Below are positions 16,490 to 24,190 of a stretch of DNA of 46,124 nt, one piece after another (position 1 is the first letter of the stretch; every line of letters starts with the position of its first letter). The stretch lies in assembly GCA_964501525.1 (NCBI GenBank), contig CAZCSI010000002.1, forward strand, positions 1 through 46,124, read 5' to 3'. The translations under genes were made by a program, and so were the position numbers. The notes beneath the pieces are model-generated. The model was given only the letters and a program-made list of their open reading frames with translations, ran no database searches and was not told where the DNA came from. This DNA is from CAYLVJ01 sp964501525 (GTDB lineage Bacteria; Patescibacteriota; Minisyncoccia; Minisyncoccales; CAYTKG01).

Positions 16490-16768
16490 TTACGCTGTCA
16501 CTACATTGACAATTTTAACTTTTCGTGGGCTTTTATCAAATCCCCGGATTTTTTTAGATTGGAACTTAATAACCCCGTCCGATAGGGCATAGAGGGTGTC
16601 ATCCCGGCCTCTTTTAACGTTTTTGCCAGGCATGATTTTAGTCCCGCGCTGGCGCACGATAATCTGTCCGGTCTTAACTTTTTGCCCGCCGTACAGTTTT
16701 ACACCGAGATACTTTGGTTTGGAGTCGCGGTGGCCTCCTGATGCTTTTTTAGTTTTTGTCTTTGCCAT
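16490..16768 (-). CDS. rpmA: 50S ribosomal protein bL27
   Basis: A bL27 of 92 residues whose N-terminus reaches the peptidyl-transferase centre. It begins MAKTKTKKASGGHRDSKPKY, with no cleavable Firmicutes-type leader. The core KLYGGQKVKTGQIIVRQRGT and the GRDDTLYALSDGVIKF motif are typical. The usual neighbour rplU (bL21) is not adjacent. It is divergent from the small gene at 16801 across only 32 bp, so the two promoters overlap. Confidence 0.97.
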   Translation of the reverse strand: MAKTKTKKASGGHRDSKPKYLGVKLYGGQKVKTGQIIVRQRGTKIMPGKNVKRGRDDTLYALSDGVIKFQSKKIRGFDKSPRKVKIVNVVTA

Positions 16769-16800
16769 ATGATTTTTTATAACTATACGAACCTCATTAT

Positions 16801-17007
16801 ATGATTAATCTATCAGAAATAAAAGATTTTTTCAAGGAAAAAGAAAAAGAGTTGGTATTGGCCCTGATTGTCTTCCTGCTCTGTCTTTTATGTTTTGGAT
16901 TCGGCTATATCTGGGGAGTGCGCAGCCAAAAACAACCCCTGAAGTTTGAGACGACTAAGCAAGTGGACGAAACAAGATACTATTCTTTTAAGGGGTGGAA
17001 CTTGTAG
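16801..17007 (+). CDS. Small single-pass membrane protein, possibly 3'-truncated
   Basis: A 68-residue protein that I do not recognise as a named family. A charged N-terminal segment (IKDFFKEKEKE) leads into one hydrophobic helix (LVLALIVFLLCLLCFGFGYIWGV) at about residues 19-41. A short extracytoplasmic tail ends in YYSFKGWNL. Its last 28 nt overlap the 3' end of the convergent tyrosine recombinase gene. The tail stops abruptly without a domain, so the original 3' end may have been replaced when the recombinase module arrived. That is inference. Confidence 0.6.
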   Translation: MINLSEIKDFFKEKEKELVLALIVFLLCLLCFGFGYIWGVRSQKQPLKFETTKQVDETRYYSFKGWNL

Positions 17008-17921
17008 TGGCTTTTTCTAGCATGGCGGTCAGATATCTTTACGTACCGAGTAGTAGTATCTAAAGACTCGTGGCCAAGGAGTCGTTGGATATCAGCTGGG
17101 TTGGCACCACTTTCTGCCAGATAGGTTGCATAGGCTCTTCGAAGACCATGAGGAGTAAGAGAGACATTTAATCCTAAAAGTTCTCTATATTGTTTTGATT
17201 TTTCCTGGATGTAGTTTGCAGAAAGACTTTTGTCCTTTTTTGAAACATCGGGGCCCCGGAAAGGAATAAAGACATAGGGAGTTTCTTGTTCTCCTCGGAT
17301 TTCAAAGTAATTTTCTAGATGTTCTATTGCTCTTGGAGTAAGATAGACAAAACGTTCCTTTTGACCTTTTCCGTGAACCAAAACTCTACCGTTTTTTTCA
17401 ATATCACTCATTTTCATTTTAATAAGTTCTGAGATACGCATTCCTGTAGAGAAAAAGACTTCTAGAATGGCCCTGTTTCTTAAGGCTATTTTTTCATTTT
17501 TTTCAAACTTACTCGGGGACTCTATGAAGTCAATAACTTTTTCTAATTCAGCCACTCTGGGACTTTTAGTTGCTGTTTTGATTAATTTAACGCTTTCAGG
17601 AGAGACCGGTGTTTCATAATCCATATCTAGTAAGAATTTGAGATAAGAGCGGAGAGCAGAGATCATTCTGTTGATTGAATGACCGCTTAACTTTTTTTGA
17701 GCCGCCTCTCCTTTTGGCGTTTTTCTGTCTCGGGAAGACAAATAAGCCTTGTAATTCAGTATCGTCTTTTTATTGATGTTTTCGAAGTTGAGCTCCATCT
17801 CTTTCAGGAAGATCTTAAAAACCTCTAAATCCCTCTCATAATTATATAGAGTTTCGTCGGAGTAATTATTTGCCTTTAAATTTAGAAGAAAGTCTTCTAT
17901 AAAGGGAAGTTCTATGCTCAT
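16980..17921 (-). CDS. Tyrosine recombinase (Xer/integrase family), intact active site
   Basis: A site-specific DNA recombinase of 313 residues with an N-terminal SAM-like core-binding domain (about 1-105) and a catalytic domain. All six canonical residues are visible: R162 (STGMRISEL), K185 (HGKGQKER), H258 and R261 (TPHGLRRAYA), H284 (LLGHESLD) and the nucleophile Y293 (TTTRYVKI). The length and the motifs fit XerC/XerD or a phage-type integrase. The start codon overlaps the stop of the upstream degenerate recombinase-nuclease gene (ATGA), so the two are translationally coupled. Their shared codon use is AT-rich compared with flanking genes. It could be the chromosome-dimer resolvase, but the partner suggests a specialised integration or defence role. 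Confidence 0.9.
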   Translation of the reverse strand: MSIELPFIEDFLLNLKANNYSDETLYNYERDLEVFKIFLKEMELNFENINKKTILNYKAYLSSRDRKTPKGEAAQKKLSGHSINRMISALRSYLKFLLDMDYETPVSPESVKLIKTATKSPRVAELEKVIDFIESPSKFEKNEKIALRNRAILEVFFSTGMRISELIKMKMSDIEKNGRVLVHGKGQKERFVYLTPRAIEHLENYFEIRGEQETPYVFIPFRGPDVSKKDKSLSANYIQEKSKQYRELLGLNVSLTPHGLRRAYATYLAESGANPADIQRLLGHESLDTTTRYVKISDRHARKSHYKFHPLKE

Positions 17922-19339
17922 GTTTTAAATTCGATTAGATAATGTTTAGTTGGAATAATAAGAAAAATAGTATCTTTCGCGGTTAAGAGATTATACCAGA
18001 GCTTGAATAAAGAAACTGTACCTATTTCTATATAAACCTGTGTTGTCTCCGAGCTAACGCCTAAATCAGCTCTCCCATGTGGTAGAGACGGTTCTATGCT
18101 GACCTTATACCCCTTGTTTTTAAAATGATTTGTCGTAACATTCATTAATCTTCTATGCCATTGCTTACCGTGCGTGGTCACTTTTTCAACATCTTTATAA
18201 TTTACTTGGTTCCATAAGCTTTTATTCTCTAACTTGAGTTTGGTAGCTTTAACGTTGCCGCTTAATATTAAAACAGCGATTCTTCTTCTAAGACAGAGGT
18301 TGCAATTAATTAAGTAAGATTCTGGTTGGTAATCCGGGGAGATCGTATCAATGTTTTCTTTAAGCCACAGCGTTTCCTTTCTGATTGCTTTTTCTGTTTT
18401 ATGCCAAGAAACAGTTCTTGACCCATCTTTGTGATCTTTTCTGCTTTCGGGTGCGTAGTCCTTAATGTATTTCTCTTTGTGGGTTAAAAACGGATAAGGA
18501 ATTTTCAGTTGTGAACTCTTGCGCAATAATCTTATCTTATGAATATTTCTTAGTGCCTCGGGAGTCAATAGGGGAGAGAGGTCGTTTTGAGAAACATATC
18601 TTTTAATTCTTCTTTCTATGCTTCGACCAGTCAACCTAGACCTTGGTGATCTGCCCCTGTAGTTTATAAATAAAGCTTTTCGTTTGTCTGTTCTTTTATT
18701 TAAATATTCCTTCATTAGATTACTTGTGCTTCTAGGCAGAACAACGTAAGAAGTTGGTTCTTCCTGAATCTCCACCTGAACTCTTTCTGCCTTTCTTTTA
18801 ATTACCTGACTTCGATTTAGGAGTACTAATTTGTTTAATTTAAGCCCCGTTTCTATCAGTACTTCGATTATAATTCTGTCTCTTAGTCCTGTTTTTGTCG
18901 AGGTATCAGGAGCTTGGATTAGTTCTTTGAGAGCCTCTTGCTCTATGTAGCTTTCTAATTTAGTGGAACGTGATTTCCCTGTCATCACGCTTTTTTCTAA
19001 CCGTACGCTCTGAGGTGATAAAGAGCTTAGGCCTTGCTCACTAAAGTATGAAAGAAGAATACGCAGGCCGGTTAGATAAGCATTTTGGGTGTTTTTGGCT
19101 AACGATCCATTTAATAAGGATTCTTTATAATTTTCAATATGGGTCAGTGTTAAGTCGTGAGGAGGTAGATGTTCTATTTTCTTCTGTTTGAGCCAATCTA
19201 AAAACTTATTGATAAAATTTTCATAATTTTCAACACTTTTATCAGTTAGCTTTCTTTCTTTTCTGCAATACTCAAGGAAGGAGGGGATATGTTCAACTAT
19301 TGAGGTGGTTGAGTCTTTCACCGTTGTTTTATCGAGCAT
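17918..19339 (-). CDS. Degenerate tyrosine recombinase fused to PD-(D/E)XK-like domain
   Basis: A 473-residue protein. Residues ~15-115 look like a SAM-like core-binding domain. Residues ~130-300 align by eye with a tyrosine-recombinase catalytic domain, but the catalytic set is eroded. Lys167 (ETGLKLNKL) replaces the first Arg, and Glu261 (TPEALRN) replaces the His of HxxR. R264, H287 and Y295 may remain. Residues ~310-473 form an extra domain ending in a pattern typical of restriction-endonuclease folds: GYKVSIEP, HGRADLGV (D425) and VYIEIGTV (E438), with Gly where Lys is usual. It is likely a catalytically weak DNA-binding partner for the intact recombinase 3' of it. The nuclease assignment is inference. 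Confidence 0.65.
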   Translation of the reverse strand: MLDKTTVKDSTTSIVEHIPSFLEYCRKERKLTDKSVENYENFINKFLDWLKQKKIEHLPPHDLTLTHIENYKESLLNGSLAKNTQNAYLTGLRILLSYFSEQGLSSLSPQSVRLEKSVMTGKSRSTKLESYIEQEALKELIQAPDTSTKTGLRDRIIIEVLIETGLKLNKLVLLNRSQVIKRKAERVQVEIQEEPTSYVVLPRSTSNLMKEYLNKRTDKRKALFINYRGRSPRSRLTGRSIERRIKRYVSQNDLSPLLTPEALRNIHKIRLLRKSSQLKIPYPFLTHKEKYIKDYAPESRKDHKDGSRTVSWHKTEKAIRKETLWLKENIDTISPDYQPESYLINCNLCLRRRIAVLILSGNVKATKLKLENKSLWNQVNYKDVEKVTTHGKQWHRRLMNVTTNHFKNKGYKVSIEPSLPHGRADLGVSSETTQVYIEIGTVSLFKLWYNLLTAKDTIFLIIPTKHYLIEFKT

Positions 19340-19384
19340 TAGAAGAATTATACTCAGTTCCTATGATAATAAATATAGGGAGAA

Positions 19385-19403
19385 AAGTCAACTCCCCTGA
19401 CTT
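19385..19403. repeat. Inverted repeat AAGTCA-N7-TGACTT upstream of the recombinase pair
   Basis: A perfect 6-bp inverted repeat with a 7-nt spacer ACTCCCC, between the end of the 126-residue gene and the start of the recombinase-nuclease gene. On the minus strand it is followed by TTCTCCC, so it may be a weak terminator. The geometry also resembles a minimal tyrosine-recombinase core site. A 9-bp direct repeat ACCTCTTGT (19409-19417 and 19431-19439) lies beside it. Confidence 0.4.
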
Positions 19404-19420
19404 GCTTCACCTCTTGTCCA

Positions 19421-19801
19421 TTAAAGGTTGACCTCTTGTTCTTCTTTCTCTCCGTTTATCCATCCCATCATCTCTTTAAAGCTCTGCCACAACTCCTGTC
19501 TCTCTTTACGCCACTCTTCTCTAAAAATACTTTTTCTATAATAAAACTGTTCTTTGAAAAAAGTAAAACATCTCTCCCCCAGCTGTTCTATCTTATTTAA
19601 AGAGAAACTTGTCCATATCGGCCTTATATCTTCGATGATAGAGCCTCCTGCCCCTATACAGGCCTTAAAAGCCTTTTTAAGCGTTTCTCCAACTCCTAGT
19701 AGTATATTACTACTTGTTTCCCGTACATTTGCTTGTACTTGAAGACAAACAAGAAATAAAAAAATAAGAATAAAAAGAGTTAAATAAAGATTTCTTTTCA
19801 T
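19421..19801 (-). CDS. Small exported or membrane-anchored protein of unknown function
   Basis: I do not recognise this 126-residue protein. The N-terminus is a clear signal sequence (MKRNLYLTLFILIFLFLV), with a plausible cleavage site after VQA at about residue 24. The mature part contains a short Gly-rich hydrophobic stretch (GAGGSIIEDIRP) and then a helical charged C-terminus (FREEWRKERQELWQSFKEMM). It starts at the ATG overlapping the gltX stop (ATGA), so it is transcribed and translated with gltX. It has two cysteines, one on each side of the likely export domain. Confidence 0.65.
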   Translation of the reverse strand: MKRNLYLTLFILIFLFLVCLQVQANVRETSSNILLGVGETLKKAFKACIGAGGSIIEDIRPIWTSFSLNKIEQLGERCFTFFKEQFYYRKSIFREEWRKERQELWQSFKEMMGWINGEKEEQEVNL

Positions 19802-21348
19802 TTTTCAAGCATCTGCTTAGCTCTTTTAATTCTTTTGAGAGTCATCTCTTTACCTAAAATGGCGGCTACCTCAAATGGTCCGGCTGAGGCCTTTTGTCCG
19901 GTTAAAGCTACCCGCAGGGGCCACAAAAGGTATCCTCTATTGTCTTTGTCTCTCAGCTCACGGCCCCACTCTTTGGCTGCCGGAAGAAGCACATTTTGAA
20001 GCTCACTTTCACTCCACTTTTCTTCACTTATATCAGACAATAGATTATATAATCTGTCAAGAGAAAGGACAGCCTCTGAAAAATTTTGGTCTTTCCAAAG
20101 CAATAACTCCGGAGAATAATCAATCTTGTCTTTTAAAAAGAATCCGGCCAGCTCTGATATCTCAGACAGTTTTTTGAGCCGATCCTGATAAAGGACAACT
20201 ATGTTTTCCATCTTTCTTTTTCCAATCTTTTGTCCTGTTTCGGAGACAATATAGCCCTGGTCTGTCTCTTGAATTAAGTCGTCTTTGATTAAATAAGGAA
20301 GACATTCCGGCATCAGTTTTTCCGCTGACAAATTTCTGATATGAACCCCGTTGATATAATTGAGCCGTTTTCTGTTGAAAACAGCGCCCGCGCTCCTTAC
20401 CCTGTCCAGGGAAAAATCTTTTATCAGTCCTTTCATGCCGTAAATTTCTTTGGGAGTGCCGGGGTTCCACCCTAAAAAAGAAATAAAGTTCACCAGCGCC
20501 TGGGGCAGGTAGCCGTCTTTTTTAAACTCTTCGACAGAAACCGAGCCGTGTCTTTTGGAAAGCTTGCTTTTGTCCGGAGCCAGGATAAGGGGCAGGTGGG
20601 CAAAACGGGGTGCGTCCCAGCCAAAGGCTTCATAGAGAAGTATTTGTTTAGGTGTGTTGGGAACATGGTCCTCGCCTCGTATAACATGACTGATCTTCAT
20701 CATGTGGTCGTCCACAACGCAGGCTAAATTATAAAGAGGCTGGGTAAGTTTTTTAGCTAATGAGAAGTCGCCGAAAAGAGAGGCGTCGAACTTCACCTCC
20801 TCTCTGACTAAATCTTCAAAAACAACTTTTTTTCTCGGAGTCTTGAACCGGATAACGTAACTTTCTTCTTTCTCTATTCTTTTTCGGATCTCCTCTTGGC
20901 TTAAATCCCGGCAATGGCCGTTGTAAACCGGAGGCTGTCCGATACTCATAAAATATTGGCGTTGAGCCTCTAAGTCTTCCTCCGAGCAAAAACAGTAATA
21001 CGCTTTTTTTTCCTCTAACAATTTTTTCAGATGCAGCTTGTATACCTCTCCCCTCTCGCTTTGCCTGTAAGGTCCGTATCGTCCACCCTTATTGGGTCCT
21101 TCGTCCCACTCCATACCCAGCCAGGATAGGTTATCGTAAATAACCTCTTCGTATTTTTGTTTTGATCTCTGCTTATCCGTATCTTCTATTCTGAGTATGA
21201 AACGGCCTTCATTTTTTCTGGTAAAAAGGTAATTAAAAAGAGCGGTGCGCGCACTGCCGATATGAAGATAGCCGGTAGGAGAAGGTGCGAACCGGGTCCT
21301 GATCTCCCCTGCCCTCTTTAACTTAAATTCTTGTTTTTTAGGGTTCAT
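19798..21348 (-). CDS. gltX: Glutamyl-tRNA synthetase
   Basis: Class I synthetase that charges tRNA-Glu (and tRNA-Gln if a GatCAB pathway is used, which the window does not show). It has 516 residues. The HIGH motif is in RFAPSPTGYLHIGSARTAL and the KMSKS-type loop is DKSKLSKRHG. GEDHVPNTPKQILLYEAFGW is also typical. The C-terminal anticodon-binding domain is complete. A small exported protein gene is coupled at its 3' end. The promoter upstream has a -10 box 7 nt before the ATG. Confidence 0.97.
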   Translation of the reverse strand: MNPKKQEFKLKRAGEIRTRFAPSPTGYLHIGSARTALFNYLFTRKNEGRFILRIEDTDKQRSKQKYEEVIYDNLSWLGMEWDEGPNKGGRYGPYRQSERGEVYKLHLKKLLEEKKAYYCFCSEEDLEAQRQYFMSIGQPPVYNGHCRDLSQEEIRKRIEKEESYVIRFKTPRKKVVFEDLVREEVKFDASLFGDFSLAKKLTQPLYNLACVVDDHMMKISHVIRGEDHVPNTPKQILLYEAFGWDAPRFAHLPLILAPDKSKLSKRHGSVSVEEFKKDGYLPQALVNFISFLGWNPGTPKEIYGMKGLIKDFSLDRVRSAGAVFNRKRLNYINGVHIRNLSAEKLMPECLPYLIKDDLIQETDQGYIVSETGQKIGKRKMENIVVLYQDRLKKLSEISELAGFFLKDKIDYSPELLLWKDQNFSEAVLSLDRLYNLLSDISEEKWSESELQNVLLPAAKEWGRELRDKDNRGYLLWPLRVALTGQKASAGPFEVAAILGKEMTLKRIKRAKQMLEK

Positions 21349-21355
21349 TACCTAT

Positions 21356-21384
21356 ATTTTGATACAATTAACTGTTTTAGTCAA
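21356..21384 (-). promoter_or_regulatory. gltX promoter, possibly leaderless
   Basis: On the minus strand, TTGACT (21384-21379), a 17-nt spacer and CAAAAT (21361-21356), with 7 nt to the gltX ATG at 21348. The -10 is only a 4/6 match. The spacing resembles that of the hrcA promoter, so the transcript would have almost no leader. Confidence 0.5.
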
Positions 21385-21392
21385 ATCTAAAC

Positions 21393-21420
21393 TTGACAGG
21401 CTACCAAAGGTACTTATAAT
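21393..21420 (+). promoter_or_regulatory. Consensus sigma-70 promoter for the 21460 gene
   Basis: TTGACA (21393-21398), a 16-nt spacer and TATAAT (21415-21420): both hexamers match the consensus fully. It is divergent from the gltX promoter 9 bp away. A leader of about 30 nt with AAGGAGG at 21447-21453 follows. Strong expression is expected. Confidence 0.85.
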
Positions 21421-21459
21421 AAAGTCAGTTTCCGCTCTTAATTACCAAGGAGGTTAAAG

Positions 21460-21825
21460 ATGCGCAAGTTTATTGGTTGGGCCGGCTGGTTCGTGCTTGT
21501 TGTGCTCTGGATATGGGTGGTCTTCCTTTTCGTCCTCCCCGCGATTCTTGGGATTGCTCCGCCTTGGATTAAGGAGGGCGAGGGTCTGGGCGCGCCGAGT
21601 CATGATTGTGGTTCCTTTCAAGGGATCACATATTATGATGGAGCTATCATTATCTACCTTCTCCAGGACGGAAAGATGGAGATAGTGCGTCTCAACCGCG
21701 ATTACCATCCCATAGGGATGGAGGAAGGGTTGGAGCTCCGTCCGGGGGCGCTCATCTGCGTGCACAAGTACCACAAGGTGTCGGGTGGAGCAGATTATGC
21801 CCGCATCGAGGGTTGGGGGCAGTGA
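21460..21825 (+). CDS. Small membrane-anchored protein of unknown function
   Basis: A 121-residue protein with no family that I recognise. One N-terminal hydrophobic helix rich in Trp and Val (about residues 5-33, ending VLPAILGIAPPW) anchors a soluble domain. That domain has a beta-like pattern: GITYYDGAIIIYLLQDGKME, LNRDYHPIG and ALICVHKYHKV. AAGGAGG ends 6 nt before the ATG. All five arginine codons I checked are CGC or CGT, whereas neighbouring genes mostly use AGA, AGG or CGG, and the gene is GC-richer. This suggests recent transfer. It has its own consensus promoter and terminator, so it is a monocistronic unit between two divergent or convergent operons. Confidence 0.75.
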   Translation: MRKFIGWAGWFVLVVLWIWVVFLFVLPAILGIAPPWIKEGEGLGAPSHDCGSFQGITYYDGAIIIYLLQDGKMEIVRLNRDYHPIGMEEGLELRPGALICVHKYHKVSGGADYARIEGWGQ

Positions 21826-21850
21826 CGAGACCACCAGTGACGAGGCCACC
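21821..21850 (+). repeat. 15-bp tandem duplication spanning a stop codon
   Basis: AGTGACGAGACCACC (21821-21835) and AGTGACGAGGCCACC (21836-21850) are adjacent copies with one mismatch. The first copy contains the TGA stop of the 21460 gene, and the second contains the same TGA in the same frame. This is a recent duplication or a slippage product. Confidence 0.8.
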
Positions 21851-21861
21851 ATAGAAAGCGA

Positions 21862-21890
21862 AGAGAGCCAACTTTGGCTCTCTTTTACTT
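21862..21890 (+). terminator. Strong rho-independent terminator
   Basis: AGAGAGCC (21862-21869), loop AACTTT and GGCTCTCT (21876-21883) form a perfect 8-bp stem followed by TTTACTTT. It ends the 21460 transcript and may also insulate it from the convergent murG operon. Confidence 0.85.
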
Positions 21891-21956
21891 TCTGAGTGTG
21901 TTAGATGGGTATATCAACACGGTTGTCAGGCGAAGTGCAACTTCAGGGCGGGGACG

Positions 21957-23090
21957 CTAAATCATCAGGTATTCAAGCAGATAGTGGGCAATGTTTTTGG
22001 CTGCTTTGGGTTTGGAAAAATTTTTAACTGCTTGTTTCATTTTCTCCAGCTCGCCTTCATGGGTTAAAAGAAAGACTATTCTGTCTACAAAGAATTGAGG
22101 AGTCAGGTTTCTTTCCTCCAAAACTACTGCTGCTCCTACCTCTTTTAAGCGATAGGCGTTTTGAAACTGATGGTTTTGAGCCGATTCCGGCAGAGGGATA
22201 ATGATAAGCGGTTTGCCCAACGCCGCCGCCTCGAAAATAATTCCTGAACCGGCTCTGCCGATAACCAGGTCTGCTGCAAAAAGGGCCTCCCTTAAAGTTT
22301 TTTCGTTTAAAAAAGGCAGGAGATGATAGTATCTTTTTTGTTCAGGCCCGGTAACCACCTCTGCCTCCTTTTTAACCTGTTCGTAGTTTTGTCTTCCGCA
22401 CTGGTGTATTACCTCGAACAACTCTAACAAGGTGGGAAGAATCAGCAGAATAAGCTCATTTATTCGTTGTGAACCTTGAGAGCCGGGAAGCACGAGAAGA
22501 ACAGGCCTTTCTCCGGTAAGATTAAACAGCTTCTTGCTCTCTTCCCAGCTTCCTCCGAATATTTCTCTGCGAATAGGATTACCGGTTAAGATCAGTTTTT
22601 TCTGGTCCAGGTATTCTGTTTCAGGGAAAGAAGTGAAGGTGCGCAGGGCTAGACGAGAAGTAAAACGATTGCCGAGGCCGGGCACGCTGTCCGATTCATG
22701 ATTAAAAATAGGAACCTGCATTATTTTTCCTGCAATGACTATCGGTATGGACCCGTACCCGCCTTTACTGAATATTAAATCGGGGTTGAGAAAAAATAAT
22801 TTCCAAAAAGCCTGTATTGTTCCCAGAAATATTTTTACGATATCGACCAAATTCAAAATCAATGACTGGGGAGTTACATATCTCCTTATTTTTCCGGAGA
22901 CAACGGGTTTGATCTCTATCTCTTCCTGCGAAAGATACAACCTGACCCACTCATCTCTGGGCCCCAGGTAAAAAAGTTTTGTTTGTTCGGGCATTATCCT
23001 TTTTATCTCCCTGGCTACAGCTATCAAGGGAAAAACATGGCCTCCCGTTCCCCCTCCGGTCAATACAATTTTAAACTTCTCTTCTTCCAT
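21957..23090 (-). CDS. murG: UDP-GlcNAc transferase MurG
   Basis: It adds GlcNAc to lipid I, making lipid II at the inner membrane face. It has 377 residues and a GT-B fold. The N-terminal glycine loop is LTGGGTGGHVFPLIAVA. The second loop is VLPGSQGSQRINEL, and the UDP-GlcNAc site is GRAGSGIIFEAAALGKP, followed by ESAQNHQFQNAYRL. It is the last gene of the long minus-strand peptidoglycan operon and lies 17 nt after ftsW, which flips or polymerises its product. Confidence 0.95.
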   Translation of the reverse strand: MEEEKFKIVLTGGGTGGHVFPLIAVAREIKRIMPEQTKLFYLGPRDEWVRLYLSQEEIEIKPVVSGKIRRYVTPQSLILNLVDIVKIFLGTIQAFWKLFFLNPDLIFSKGGYGSIPIVIAGKIMQVPIFNHESDSVPGLGNRFTSRLALRTFTSFPETEYLDQKKLILTGNPIRREIFGGSWEESKKLFNLTGERPVLLVLPGSQGSQRINELILLILPTLLELFEVIHQCGRQNYEQVKKEAEVVTGPEQKRYYHLLPFLNEKTLREALFAADLVIGRAGSGIIFEAAALGKPLIIIPLPESAQNHQFQNAYRLKEVGAAVVLEERNLTPQFFVDRIVFLLTHEGELEKMKQAVKNFSKPKAAKNIAHYLLEYLMI

Positions 23091-23107
23091 TTATCTTTTG
23101 GTTAGTT

Positions 23108-24190
23108 TTATTTTTTAGTTAATTTCAATATTAATCCGCAGCTGGCCATTTCTACAAGAAGATGGGTGCCTCCGTAGCTGAAAAAAGGAAGAGGTATCCC
23201 GCTTAAAGGTATCAGTCCGGTCATGGCTCCTATGTTGAGAAAAGCCTGCAGTGCGATTCCAAGGCCCAGGGTGATCGATAGTGTCTTGGCAAACTGGTCT
23301 TTGACTTGAACGGCAGAGGTGACAACTCTTGTTAAAAACAATAAAAAGAGAAATATCAAAAGAAAAGCGCCCACCAGCCCCGCTTCTTCGCATAGAGCCG
23401 GGAAAATAGTGTCGGAGATAACATTGGAAAGATAGCCAAATTTGTGTTTGGACAACCCGAACCCTTTTCCCCATATACCTCCGGAGCCGATTGCGATTTT
23501 GGATTGCCTTATCTGATACCCTATGCCTAGCGGGTCAATTTTAGGGTTTAGAAAAACCAGCAGGCGGCTGAGCCGGTAAGAAGAAAAGTGAATTAGAGCT
23601 AAAAACCCGGCTGTACATATTCCGGACAAGGCCGCGAGGTGTAAGATAGGCGCCTCGCTGAGAAAATAAACGAAGAGAGCCAGGCAGAGAAGAATAGCTA
23701 AGCTGCTTATATCCGGCTGGGCGATCAAGGTTAAGGTGACCGGGGCTAGAATCAGCACCATACAGGCGGGGACGATAAAATCTTTCTTTTTTTGTTTTTC
23801 AAGCCAGACAGCCAAATACAGGGGCAGGGTTATTTTCAAGAACTCGGCCGGCTGGAAAGAAAAAGACCCGACTTTTATCCATCTTTTAGCCCCTCCGATC
23901 TCAATACCCGCTTGAGGGAGAAAAACAGCGGCGGCCAGAAGTATGTTGCCTACGAAAAAGACTAAAGAGAATTTTTTTAATTTTTCGGAGCTGATGAAGT
24001 AGAGAAATACTCCCAGGGCCGTTCCCGGTATGATTCCGAAAAGAAACTGGTATTTGAGATAATGAAAACTGTCCCCGAATTTTTGTTTTCCCACCGGGGC
24101 GGAAACACTGAAAAGAACCATAGTGCCCATCAAAAGCAAGGTAGCCACGATCGCGGTTAATATAAAATCAATTCTTTTTTTCTTGACCAT
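23108..24190 (-). CDS. ftsW: FtsW/RodA-family peptidoglycan glycosyltransferase
   Basis: A SEDS polymerase that extends glycan strands from lipid II at the septum. It has 360 residues and about ten transmembrane helices. Visible signatures are the loop GAKRWIKVGSFSFQPAEFLK, QPDISSLAI and the C-terminal signature PLPFFSYGGTHLL, where FtsW proteins normally have SYGGSS. The start overlaps the murD end by 23 nt. FtsW rather than RodA is inferred from the position between murD and murG. Confidence 0.9.
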   Translation of the reverse strand: MVKKKRIDFILTAIVATLLLMGTMVLFSVSAPVGKQKFGDSFHYLKYQFLFGIIPGTALGVFLYFISSEKLKKFSLVFFVGNILLAAAVFLPQAGIEIGGAKRWIKVGSFSFQPAEFLKITLPLYLAVWLEKQKKKDFIVPACMVLILAPVTLTLIAQPDISSLAILLCLALFVYFLSEAPILHLAALSGICTAGFLALIHFSSYRLSRLLVFLNPKIDPLGIGYQIRQSKIAIGSGGIWGKGFGLSKHKFGYLSNVISDTIFPALCEEAGLVGAFLLIFLFLLFLTRVVTSAVQVKDQFAKTLSITLGLGIALQAFLNIGAMTGLIPLSGIPLPFFSYGGTHLLVEMASCGLILKLTKK

